A DNA stretch of 5,989 bases, from contig JAPUIV010000119.1 in the NCBI GenBank assembly GCA_027296665.1, positions 1 to 5,989 on the forward strand, read 5' to 3'. This DNA comes from Acidobacteriota bacterium (GTDB lineage: Bacteria > Acidobacteriota > Polarisedimenticolia > JAPUIV01). Below are positions 1 through 5,989 of the stretch, piece after piece (the first letter of the stretch is position 1; every line of letters begins with the position of its first letter). Below the pieces are notes generated by a model. That model did no database searches and was not told the origin of the DNA. It saw nothing but the letters and a program-made list of their open reading frames with translations. The translations under genes were made by a program, and so were the position numbers.

Positions 1-415
1 GGCGGTTTTCGAACATCTCGGAGGTGTTGACGTGGTGTTCCAGGTTGCCGCCGTCGCCGATTTCCGCCCGCACCGGGTGTTGCCGGAGAAATGGAAACGG
101 TCCGGCGGGGTGGTTCCGATCGAACTGGAATCCACGCCCGATATCCTCGCGGAGATAGCCGGAAAGAAGAGCGGGGCGTTCCTCGTGGGGTTCGCGGCCG
201 AAACGGAAAAGGTTCTCGAAAACGCCGGAAGAAAACTGAAGGAGAAGGGGCTGGATCTGATCGTCGCCTGTGATGTGACGCGGGGTGGGTTGGGAAGCGA
301 GGAGGCAGCGATGTCGATACTCGATTCGGACGGCCCTGCGGAAGAGTTGCCGAGAATGAGGAAGGAGGAGATTGCCGCCCGTATCCTGGATCGGGTCGAA
401 AGGAGGTTGAACTGA
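1..415 (+). CDS. coaBC: Phosphopantothenate-cysteine ligase (C-terminal CoaB part of bifunctional CoaBC/Dfp), 5' truncated
   Basis: This is the 3' end of a gene entering from the left edge; the first full codon starts at base 2 and 137 residues plus TGA are visible. CoaB joins cysteine to 4'-phosphopantothenate using CTP, and in the usual bifunctional protein the upstream CoaC domain then decarboxylates the product to 4'-phosphopantetheine for coenzyme A. Recognisable CoaB signatures are AAVADFRP (fragment residues 16-23), the lysine-containing PEKWKR segment just after it, VGFAAET (about 62-68) and the KLKEKGLDLIVA helix-strand before the nucleotide-site loop. The usual AND of that loop reads ACD here, and the following GF reads GL (see findings). 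The CoaC half is outside the window, so bifunctionality is inferred from the family. The stop shares one base with the next gene's ATG, which suggests translational coupling. Confidence 0.93.
   Translation, partial: AVFEHLGGVDVVFQVAAVADFRPHRVLPEKWKRSGGVVPIELESTPDILAEIAGKKSGAFLVGFAAETEKVLENAGRKLKEKGLDLIVACDVTRGGLGSEEAAMSILDSDGPAEELPRMRKEEIAARILDRVERRLN
401..406 (+). promoter_or_regulatory. Ribosome binding site for the uracil-DNA glycosylase gene
   Basis: A perfect AGGAGG lies inside the last codons of coaBC, 8 bases before the ATG at 415. It decides between that ATG and a second in-frame ATG at 421, which would be spaced too far for best use. Together with the TGATG overlap it allows re-initiation by ribosomes finishing coaBC. 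Confidence 0.75.
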
Positions 416-1122
416 TGGGAATGGATCGAGCGAAAATTGCCGCCCGGATCGGAGAGCACCTGGCCTTCCTTCAGGAAATGGGGATCCGCGAGATCCGCGT
501 TCCCAAAGGAAAGGCGGCCCGGCAGGGACCCGGCAAGATCGAAGGTCTGGAGGAGATCCGGATCGACCTCGGTGATTGCACGCGATGTCCCCTGCATCAA
601 GGGCGCAAGCAGATTGTCTTCGGGGAGGGGAATAGTTCCGCCGATCTGGTCTTTGTCGGGGAAGGACCCGGCCGGGACGAGGATCTTCAGGGCAGGCCGT
701 TCGTCGGCCGGGCCGGTCAACTACTGGACCGGATCCTCCAGGCCATGGGGCTGCGACGCGAGGAGGTGTACATCGCCAACATGGTCAAGTGCCGTCCACC
801 CGGCAACCGGGTCCCGCAAAAAACCGAGATCGACACCTGTGTCCCTTTTCTCATGCGGCAGCTGCAGGCCATCCGGCCCAGAATCGTCTGCACCATGGGG
901 AGCGTTGCCTCGCAAACCCTTCTCGAGATCCAGACCCCCATCTCCCGCATACGCGGAAAATTCCACGAGCGGCATGGTCTTCTCATCCTGCCGACCTTTC
1001 ATCCCGCCTACCTTCTGAGAAACCCCGAGAAGAAGAGGGAGGTCTGGATCGACATGAAGGTGATCCTCGCGAAGCTCGGTCTCGAACCTCCATCCCGAAA
1101 GTCGGGGATTGGCTCTCAGTAG
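415..1122 (+). CDS. Family 4-type uracil-DNA glycosylase with [4Fe-4S] cluster
   Basis: The 235-residue product should excise uracil, from cytosine deamination or dUMP misincorporation, in the first step of base excision repair in the cytoplasm. Four cysteines fit the family's iron-sulfur ligands: C55 and C58 (CTRC), C126 (VKCRPP) and C142. Motif A is GEGPGRDED (82-90), followed by GRPFVGRAGQLL (93-104), which is characteristic of the family. NMVKCRPPGNR (122-132) and the motif B-like TFHPAYLLRNP (194-204) complete the fold. Residue R87 stands where many relatives have an acidic residue (GEGPGEEED), a small deviation. About 50 poorly conserved residues precede the first cysteine, which is common in bacterial members. 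The gene starts on the last base of coaBC and its TAG overlaps the priA start. It could loosely be called family 4 or 5, but the single-block GEGPG motif and four-Cys pattern favour family 4. No gene symbol is given because naming varies. Confidence 0.93.
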   Translation: MGMDRAKIAARIGEHLAFLQEMGIREIRVPKGKAARQGPGKIEGLEEIRIDLGDCTRCPLHQGRKQIVFGEGNSSADLVFVGEGPGRDEDLQGRPFVGRAGQLLDRILQAMGLRREEVYIANMVKCRPPGNRVPQKTEIDTCVPFLMRQLQAIRPRIVCTMGSVASQTLLEIQTPISRIRGKFHERHGLLILPTFHPAYLLRNPEKKREVWIDMKVILAKLGLEPPSRKSGIGSQ

Positions 1123-3587
1123 TGACACCCGCTCAACCACGGTTCGCCACCGTGGCGGTGCCTTCCGCCGCCAGGGCGCTTTTCACCTACAGGATTCCGG
1201 CACCGTTGCTGCCGATGTGCCGTACGGGAACGCGGGTGGTGGTCCCGTTCGGGCGTTCCGTGCTGACGGGAATCGTCACTGATCTCTTGCCGGCGGCGGG
1301 CCCGGGCGGCTACCGGATAAAGGATATTCTCGAGATTCTCGATCCCGATCCGGTGGTCTCGAAAAAGATGCTGGAATTCACCCGCTGGGTCGCCGACCAT
1401 TACCTGGCGTCCTGGGGAGAGGTGCTGAAGGCGGCCCTTCCCCCCGGAACCAATGTTCGCTCCGTTCCCGGAATTCACCTGACCGGGCTGGGGAACCAGG
1501 CTCTCGAGGGCGATGCCCGACTGGTTATTGCCAGCGAAGAGCGCTCCCTGCTGGAGAGAATCGGGAAGGGGGGGGGGCTGGCCTGGCGGGTTCTCGGCAA
1601 GGGTAAGGAGGGAAAACAGATTCACCGGAGGGTGGAAAATCTGGTCCGGCGCCGATTCCTGTTCCACGGGGCCTTGCGCCAAGAACCGCGGGTCAAGGCG
1701 GCCCGACAACGGATCCTGTCTCTCCAACCCGGACGGAAAAGGGGAGACCGGGAGGCGGCCGTGGGGCGCAGCCGGATCGCCGCCTCGGTCCTGAGGGAGC
1801 TGAAAACCGCCGGCGGATCGATCCCCGCCCCGCTGCTGTTCCGGAGGGTGAAATCGGCCCATGCCGCGGTCCGGAAGCTTCTGGAGAAGGGGATCCTGGC
1901 CGAACGTTGGGTGCCGGTCGAGCCGGACCGGGAACCGGTTCCGCCTGCCCGGCCGGCAGAGATCCTGCAACTGAACCGGGGACAACAACAAGCGGTGGCG
2001 GCGGTGGAGAGTCGATTACTCGAACGGAAATTCCGGGTCATTCTATTGCGCGGGATCACCGGGAGCGGAAAGACGGAAGTCTTCCTGCGGGGCATCGAAA
2101 AAGCCGCGGGGCTCGGCCGGCGTTCCCTCTATCTGGTACCGGAGATCTCCCTGACCCCCCTGCTGGAAAGAACCATTCGATCGAGATTTCCGGGCGGGGT
2201 GGAGGTTCTTCACAGTGGACTGACCGGCAGGGCCAGGTTGGCCGCCTGGAACCGGATCCGGGAGGGCCGGGCCCGGGTGGTTCTGGGAACCCGTTCCGCC
2301 GTGTTCGCCCCCATTTCCGATCTCGGCCTGGTCATTGTCGACGAGGAGCAAGAGGAGAGTTATAAACAGGAAGAAAACCCGAGATACCACGGCCGCGATG
2401 CCGCCATCGTGCGCGGGAAGATGGCCGGCGCCCTGGTGCTGCTCGGCACCGCGACCCCCGCCCTGGAGACCCATTACCACGCACAGAACGGACGCTATGA
2501 TCTGCTGCAGCTCGACACGCGTGTCGAGGAGCGGCCGTTGCCTGCCGTCACCGTGGTCGACATGCGCGAGGAATTCCGCCGCAGAGGGGAACAAGTCATG
2601 CTGTCGAAGGAGTTGGAGGAGGCGTTGCGCGACCGCATGGAGCGCCGGGAGCAGAGCCTGGTCCTGCTGAACCGCCGCGGCTGGGCTGCCTTCCTGCTAT
2701 GCCGCTCCTGCGGCAAGCGGGTGCAGTGCCCGCGCTGCAGTATCAGCTTCACGTACCACCTTGCGGCCGGCGTGCTGAAGTGCCATTACTGTGGGTGCAG
2801 GAAACCGTTGATCCCGAATTGCCCGGACTGCGGCGGTGAGCACCTGCATTTCGGAGCGGAGGGAACCGAACAGGTGGAAACGGTGATCCGAGCGGCCTTG
2901 CCGGGTGTTCGCCTGGCCCGGATGGACCGGGACACGGTCAGCAAACGGGGTCGATCGGCGGAGATTCTTGGACGGTTCGAGGCGGGGGAGTTGGATATCC
3001 TTCTCGGCACCCAGATGATAGCCAAGGGACACCATTTCCCGCGCGTCACCCTGGTCGGTGTACTGTCGGCCGACCACCTTCTCGCCTTCCCCGACTTCCG
3101 GGCCAGTGAACGGACATTCCAGCTACTGACCCAGGTGTCGGGGCGAGCCGGAAGGGGAGAGATCCCGGGGGAGGTAGTGATCCAGGCCTTCCATACCGAT
3201 CACTATGCCATCCGGGCGGCGCGCGACCACAACCCCGAAATGTTTTACGAGAAGGAACTGCACTACCGGAAGATCATGAAATACCCTCCCTTCGCGGTCA
3301 TGGCGGCTTTGATCATCCGGAACCACGATTGGCGCCACGCGGAGTCCGACGCCGCCCGGGTGGCAGGAGCCTTGAAACGGCTGGGGGAAGGGAAGATCCT
3401 GATTCTCGGGCCGGCGCCGGCCCCGATCGGCAAGCTGCGGGGGGAGTACCGGTACCAGATCCTGATCAAAGGGGAGAAACGCGCCAGGATCCGGTCGGTC
3501 CTCAACGAACTGCTGGAACGGCTCCGGGATTACCGGATTCCTCCGCGCCGGCTGTCGGTCGATATCGATCCGATCTCCACCATGTGA
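1122..3587 (+). CDS. priA: Primosomal protein N', replication restart helicase PriA
   Basis: PriA recognises abandoned forks, unwinds DNA 3' to 5' and starts reassembly of the primosome so that DnaB can be reloaded. The chosen GTG start at 1122 gives 821 residues and overlaps the upstream TAG by one base. An in-frame GTG at 1152 would cut into the conserved FATVAVP strand, and longer upstream readings run through the glycosylase gene. Domains in order: 3'-DNA-binding domain (about 9-105, with FTYRIP and VVVPFGRS), a winged-helix region (about 130-270), Q-like LNRGQQQAV (284-292), Walker A GITGSGKT (311-318, K317), motif II DEEQ (407-410), aromatic-rich SYKQEENPRYHGRD just after it, GTATPALE, four zinc-binding Cys pairs (C527/C530, C536/C539, C554/C557, C567/C570), motif V GTQMIAKGHHFP (629-640), motif VI QVSGRAGR (671-678), and a C-terminal domain with KYPPFAVMA. 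An extra Cys lies at 559. The length matches the long Bacillus-type PriA rather than the 732-residue E. coli one. The glutamine in motif II is odd because PriA proteins normally have DEEH. No clear Shine-Dalgarno precedes the GTG, so coupling to the upstream gene is likely. Confidence 0.96.
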   Translation: MTPAQPRFATVAVPSAARALFTYRIPAPLLPMCRTGTRVVVPFGRSVLTGIVTDLLPAAGPGGYRIKDILEILDPDPVVSKKMLEFTRWVADHYLASWGEVLKAALPPGTNVRSVPGIHLTGLGNQALEGDARLVIASEERSLLERIGKGGGLAWRVLGKGKEGKQIHRRVENLVRRRFLFHGALRQEPRVKAARQRILSLQPGRKRGDREAAVGRSRIAASVLRELKTAGGSIPAPLLFRRVKSAHAAVRKLLEKGILAERWVPVEPDREPVPPARPAEILQLNRGQQQAVAAVESRLLERKFRVILLRGITGSGKTEVFLRGIEKAAGLGRRSLYLVPEISLTPLLERTIRSRFPGGVEVLHSGLTGRARLAAWNRIREGRARVVLGTRSAVFAPISDLGLVIVDEEQEESYKQEENPRYHGRDAAIVRGKMAGALVLLGTATPALETHYHAQNGRYDLLQLDTRVEERPLPAVTVVDMREEFRRRGEQVMLSKELEEALRDRMERREQSLVLLNRRGWAAFLLCRSCGKRVQCPRCSISFTYHLAAGVLKCHYCGCRKPLIPNCPDCGGEHLHFGAEGTEQVETVIRAALPGVRLARMDRDTVSKRGRSAEILGRFEAGELDILLGTQMIAKGHHFPRVTLVGVLSADHLLAFPDFRASERTFQLLTQVSGRAGRGEIPGEVVIQAFHTDHYAIRAARDHNPEMFYEKELHYRKIMKYPPFAVMAALIIRNHDWRHAESDAARVAGALKRLGEGKILILGPAPAPIGKLRGEYRYQILIKGEKRARIRSVLNELLERLRDYRIPPRRLSVDIDPISTM
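1137..1155 (+). other. Perfect 7-bp hairpin over the first codons of priA
   Basis: CCACGGT (1137-1143) and ACCGTGG (1149-1155) are exact inverted copies separated by a 5-base loop. The structure begins 13 bases after the first G... base of the priA GTG codon ends, so it would sit within the initiation region of the mRNA. No T tract follows, so it is not an intrinsic terminator. It could slow or gate priA initiation, or it may be a chance product of coding sequence in GC-rich DNA. The repeat is seen directly; the role is inference. Confidence 0.4.
1568..1577 (+). repeat. Ten-G homopolymer tract inside priA
   Basis: Ten consecutive G bases encode the end of a Lys codon and three Gly codons (KGGGL) in the winged-helix region of PriA. 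The reading frame is intact in this copy. Such a tract is prone to slippage during replication, transcription or sequencing. Confidence 0.85.
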
Positions 3588-3596
3588 CGGGACAGG

Positions 3597-5093
3597 ATGA
3601 TTTCAGCCATGTTGATCCAGGTAATTTTCGAGGACTCGATGGAGGGAGCCCTGGCGGCCCTCGATTCGGTCCATGCAGATGCCGACGCGGTTGAATTTCG
3701 CCTGGATAGGATGGGTGATTTCGATCCCGCGCTCCTGATTGACAGGGCGCCCATTCCGGCCATCATGACCTTCCGCAGCCGGGAGTCGGGAGGCGCCTTC
3801 CGCGGCGGCCGCCGCCAGCGTTTCGAGCAATTGCGCCGCGCTCTTCAGGCGGGCCCGGCCTACGTCGATCTGGAATTTGATACCGATGACGAGCGATTGA
3901 TCCCGGCGGCGGGAGAAAGCCGCGTGATCCTCTCGACCCATCCTCCCGAAGGCCAGACGGGCGATCTGGAGGATCTATTCCGCCGGATGGCGGGCCGCAC
4001 CGGGGTTGAGGTGTTGAAGATCGTCCCCTGCGCCGATTCGATCACCGATAATCTCCGGATCCGCAGCCTTCTTGCCCTAGCCGCCAGGGAGGGGAGGTCT
4101 CTGGCCGCATTCTGCATGGGCGGGCGCGGTCTGGTGAGCCGGTTGCTGGCCCTGTCCTGGGGCTCCTGGGCAACCTACGGGGCGGCCCGGAAAGGCGGGG
4201 AGTCGGCCAGCGGGCAGTTGACGGTGGGGGAGCTTGCCGATCTGTTCCGGGTGAAACGGGTGGGGCGGGAGACCCGGCTTTTCGGTATCCTGGGCTTTCC
4301 ATTGGGCCATTCCCTTTCTCCCTGTATCCACAATCATGCGTTCCGCCACCTGGATCTCGATGCCTGCTACCTCCCGTTCGAGGCCGAATCGATCTCGGAG
4401 TTTCTGCCGGTGATGGAGGAGTTGCGGCTCGAGGGGTTCAGCGTCACATTGCCGCACAAGGAAGCGATCATTCCCCACCTGGATGAGGTGGACGAAAAGA
4501 GCAGGGAATTCGGCTCGGTGAACACCGTGATCCGTCGCGGGAACCGGCATGTAGGGTTCAACACCGACGTGAGCGCGGCGCTACGGGTCCTGGAACGGGC
4601 CCTGTCGGTACGGGACCGCAGGGTGGCGCTGCTCGGCGCGGGGGGGGCCGGGGCGGCGATCGCCCGGGCCTTGCACCAGAGGGGGGCGCTCGTGACCATT
4701 TACAACAGGAGTCCGGATCGCGCCCGCCGCCTTTCGGATGCGATCGGTTGCCGGTCTGGCGCCCTGGATGATTACGGGAAAGAAAGTTGCGATATCCTCA
4801 TCAACGCCACCTCGGTGGGGATGTATCCAGATGTCGGGGAGATCCCGGTTCCGGCCGGCACCCTCCGCGCGGAATGGGTTTTCGATCTGGTCTACAATCC
4901 GCCGGAGACCCTGCTGTTACGGGAAGCCCGGAAAAGATCGATCCGGACCCTGGGCGGCCTGGAGATGTTCCTGGAACAAGCCATGGAACAGTTCCAGCTC
5001 TTTACCGGCAAGCCGCCCCCCGGCGCGGTGATGCGGCGCGCCGCGGAGAGGGCGCTCGGTTTCGCGGCGCCCGGAGAGGAGCGGGATGCCTGA
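3597..5093 (+). CDS. aroDE: Bifunctional type I 3-dehydroquinate dehydratase / shikimate dehydrogenase fusion
   Basis: One 498-residue protein carries two consecutive shikimate-pathway enzymes: dehydroquinate to dehydroshikimate by a Schiff-base mechanism, then NADPH-dependent reduction to shikimate. Residues 1 to about 215 are type I dehydratase. Equivalents of the E. coli AroD active-site residues are E33 (EFRLD), E93 (VDLE), H115 (STHPP), K141 (LKIV, Schiff-base lysine), R182 (VSRL), and S203 and Q207 (SASGQ). Residues from about 228 to 490 are AroE: SLSP (239-242) for substrate hydroxyls, catalytic K288 (TLPHKE), N309 (SVNT), D324 (GFNTD), GAGGAG (347-352) and NRS (370-372) for NADP, NATSVGM (403-409), and Q461 in the GLEMFLEQA helix. 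Both halves look complete and catalytically competent. The linker is short, about 12 residues. The start is uncertain: ATG 3597 lies 9 bases after the priA stop, but ATG 3609 has an AGGA (3594-3597) upstream and gives MLIQVIFED, closer to typical AroD N termini. Confidence in function is high and in the exact start moderate. Confidence 0.94.
   Translation: MISAMLIQVIFEDSMEGALAALDSVHADADAVEFRLDRMGDFDPALLIDRAPIPAIMTFRSRESGGAFRGGRRQRFEQLRRALQAGPAYVDLEFDTDDERLIPAAGESRVILSTHPPEGQTGDLEDLFRRMAGRTGVEVLKIVPCADSITDNLRIRSLLALAAREGRSLAAFCMGGRGLVSRLLALSWGSWATYGAARKGGESASGQLTVGELADLFRVKRVGRETRLFGILGFPLGHSLSPCIHNHAFRHLDLDACYLPFEAESISEFLPVMEELRLEGFSVTLPHKEAIIPHLDEVDEKSREFGSVNTVIRRGNRHVGFNTDVSAALRVLERALSVRDRRVALLGAGGAGAAIARALHQRGALVTIYNRSPDRARRLSDAIGCRSGALDDYGKESCDILINATSVGMYPDVGEIPVPAGTLRAEWVFDLVYNPPETLLLREARKRSIRTLGGLEMFLEQAMEQFQLFTGKPPPGAVMRRAAERALGFAAPGEERDA
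5073..5081 (+). promoter_or_regulatory. Ribosome binding site for the ThiF-like gene
   Basis: The purine-rich GGAGAGGAG lies within the last codons of aroDE. Its GGAG at 5073-5076 is 9 bases, and its AGGAG at 5077-5081 is 4 bases, before the ATG at 5086. It supports a start inside the upstream gene in another frame. Confidence 0.65.
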
Positions 5094-5989
5094 GGATCTC
5101 GAACGCTACTCCCGCCAGATCCTGTTCCCACCCATCGGCAATGAGGGCCAGGCCCGGCTCCGCGGGTCGCGTGTCGCCGTGGTGGGGTGCGGGGCGCTCG
5201 GTTCCTTCTCCGCGTCGATGCTGGCCCGTGCCGGTGTCGGGAACCTCCTGATCCTGGACCGGGACTTCCTCGAGGAGAGCAATCTCCAGAGACAGATCCT
5301 GTTCGATCAGGAGGATGTTCGCCGGCTCCTTCCCAAGGCGGCTGCCGCGGCGGAGCACCTGCGAAGGATCAATCCCGCCATCCAGGTGGAGGGAAAGGTT
5401 GTCGATGTTACCTGGAGAAACATCTTCGCCGTGGCCGGTGAACCCGATCTGATCATCGACGGGACGGACAACTTCGAAACCCGTTTCCTCCTGAACGATT
5501 TTGCGGTGCAGCGAGAGATCCCCTGGATCTACGGAGCTTGCGTCGGCAGTTACGGGATATCCTTCACCATCCTGCCCGGCCGGACCCCTTGCCTGCGCTG
5601 CCTGATTCCCTCCCTGCCCGATGCCGGGTCGCAACAGACTTGTGAGCAAGCCGGAATACTGGCGCCGGCGGCCGGCATGATCGCATCGTTGCAGGTGGCC
5701 GAGGCATTGAAGATCCTGACCGGCAACCCGGACCGGATCTCCGAGGATCTGGTGACGATCGATGTATGGGAGAACCGCCATCTGCGAACCCGGGCCACAC
5801 GGAAAGAATTCCCGGACGGCTGTCGTTGTTGCGGGGAGAAGCGGTTCCCTTTCCTGGAGGGCAGCGAGGGAACGTGGGATCAATCGCTTTGCGGCCGGGA
5901 TTCGATCCAGATCACCCCGCCGATCCCCGGCTGCCTGGATCTGGTAAGGTTGGAGAAGGTTCTGCGGCCGGCCGGGCGGGTCGAGAGGA
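5086..5989 (+). CDS. ThiF/MoeB-family E1-like adenylyltransferase, 3' truncated by the window
   Basis: The gene opens at ATG 5086, overlapping the aroDE stop by 8 bases, and stays open for 301 codons to the right edge. Family members adenylate the C-terminal Gly-Gly of a small sulfur carrier (ThiS, MoaD or similar) so that sulfur can be loaded for thiamine, molybdopterin or cysteine synthesis. Signatures are ERYSRQILFPPIG (6-18), the nucleotide loop GCGALGS (34-40), the LDRDFLEESNLQRQ segment (57-70) with the conserved arginine, DGTDNFETRFLLND (125-138), zinc-type pairs C169/C172 (CLRC) and C246/C249 (CRCC), and a candidate catalytic Cys at 186 (QTCEQAGILAP). After the second Cys pair the protein continues with LCGRDSIQI (268-276), a C-terminal extension seen in longer ThiF-like proteins (about 340 residues) and absent from the 249-residue E. 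coli MoeB. The carrier partner is not in the window, so ThiF and MoeB cannot be told apart; the extension favours a thiamine-type ThiF. No rhodanese domain is visible in the part present. Confidence 0.9.
   Translation, partial: MPEDLERYSRQILFPPIGNEGQARLRGSRVAVVGCGALGSFSASMLARAGVGNLLILDRDFLEESNLQRQILFDQEDVRRLLPKAAAAAEHLRRINPAIQVEGKVVDVTWRNIFAVAGEPDLIIDGTDNFETRFLLNDFAVQREIPWIYGACVGSYGISFTILPGRTPCLRCLIPSLPDAGSQQTCEQAGILAPAAGMIASLQVAEALKILTGNPDRISEDLVTIDVWENRHLRTRATRKEFPDGCRCCGEKRFPFLEGSEGTWDQSLCGRDSIQITPPIPGCLDLVRLEKVLRPAGRVER

Noticed and set aside
437..1018. 193-codon open frame in another + frame inside the glycosylase gene
   Set aside because: Ser/Arg/Pro-rich translation typical of an out-of-frame shadow, with no motifs and no ribosome binding site.
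789..1121. Longer N terminus for PriA, extending back through the glycosylase gene
   Set aside because: The extra 111 residues have no PriA similarity and overlap conserved glycosylase codons in another frame. GTG 1122 places the start just before the conserved FATVAVP strand.
1116..1991. 291-codon open frame on the minus strand opposite the 5' part of priA
   Set aside because: Low-complexity R/G/P/Q-rich translation without family motifs, fully antisense to conserved PriA codons, and no gene-like start context.
3588..3596. Possible terminator or promoter between priA and aroDE
   Set aside because: Only 9 bases separate the genes; there is no hairpin with a T tract and no room for a -35/-10 pair outside coding sequence.
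4640..4647. Run of eight G in aroDE
   Set aside because: It is explained by the GAGGAG nucleotide-binding glycines (residues 347-352) written with G-rich codons, so it needs no separate explanation.
5002..5883. 293-codon open frame on the minus strand opposite the end of aroDE and the ThiF-like gene
   Set aside because: The product is rich in R, G, P and Q with no recognisable domain, and it lies opposite two well-supported genes. GC-rich coding DNA commonly leaves the reverse strand open.
1..5989. Defence system, mobile element, CRISPR or phage island
   Set aside because: Every gene belongs to a core housekeeping family, base composition looks uniform by eye, and no direct repeats, integrase, transposase or tRNA attachment site was seen.

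Overview
The window is a stretch of ordinary bacterial chromosome, GC-rich by eye, in which every gene reads on the + strand and almost every base is coding. Five genes are supported: the 3' end of coaBC (CoaB half), a complete family 4-type uracil-DNA glycosylase gene, a complete priA (PriA restart helicase), a complete gene fusing type I 3-dehydroquinate dehydratase to shikimate dehydrogenase (aroD-aroE), and the first 301 codons of a ThiF/MoeB-type E1-like adenylyltransferase that runs off the right edge. The last has no stop codon inside the window. No tRNA, rRNA, mobile element, CRISPR array or phage gene was seen, and no stretch of 300 bases lacks a gene.

Layout: coaBC ends at 415 and shares one base with the glycosylase ATG (TGATG). 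The glycosylase ends at 1122 and shares one base with the probable GTG start of priA (TAGTG). priA ends at 3587 and the aroDE fusion begins 9 bases later. aroDE ends at 5093, and the ThiF-like gene starts inside it at 5086. No terminator-like hairpin followed by a T tract lies between any of these genes, so they look like one co-transcribed and largely translationally coupled operon whose promoter lies upstream of the window.

The genes do not form one pathway. CoaBC makes 4'-phosphopantetheine for coenzyme A. The glycosylase removes uracil from DNA and PriA reloads the replisome at stalled or repaired forks. AroDE performs two consecutive middle steps of the shikimate pathway. The E1-like protein probably activates a sulfur-carrier protein for thiamine or a related cofactor. 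The coaBC-priA neighbourhood is well known from other bacteria. The glycosylase inserted between them and the AroDE fusion downstream are the less usual features.

The organism is a GC-rich bacterium that makes its own aromatic amino acid precursors. The PriA is of the long type (821 aa), as in Bacillus rather than E. coli. A Desulfobacterota/Geobacter-like or related lineage is a guess, not something the sequence proves. I did not find a new defence or mobile system. The items worth a second look are residue-level oddities (PriA DEEQ instead of DEEH, an altered CoaB nucleotide-site motif), the AroDE fusion, a hairpin over the priA start, and a run of ten G inside priA.
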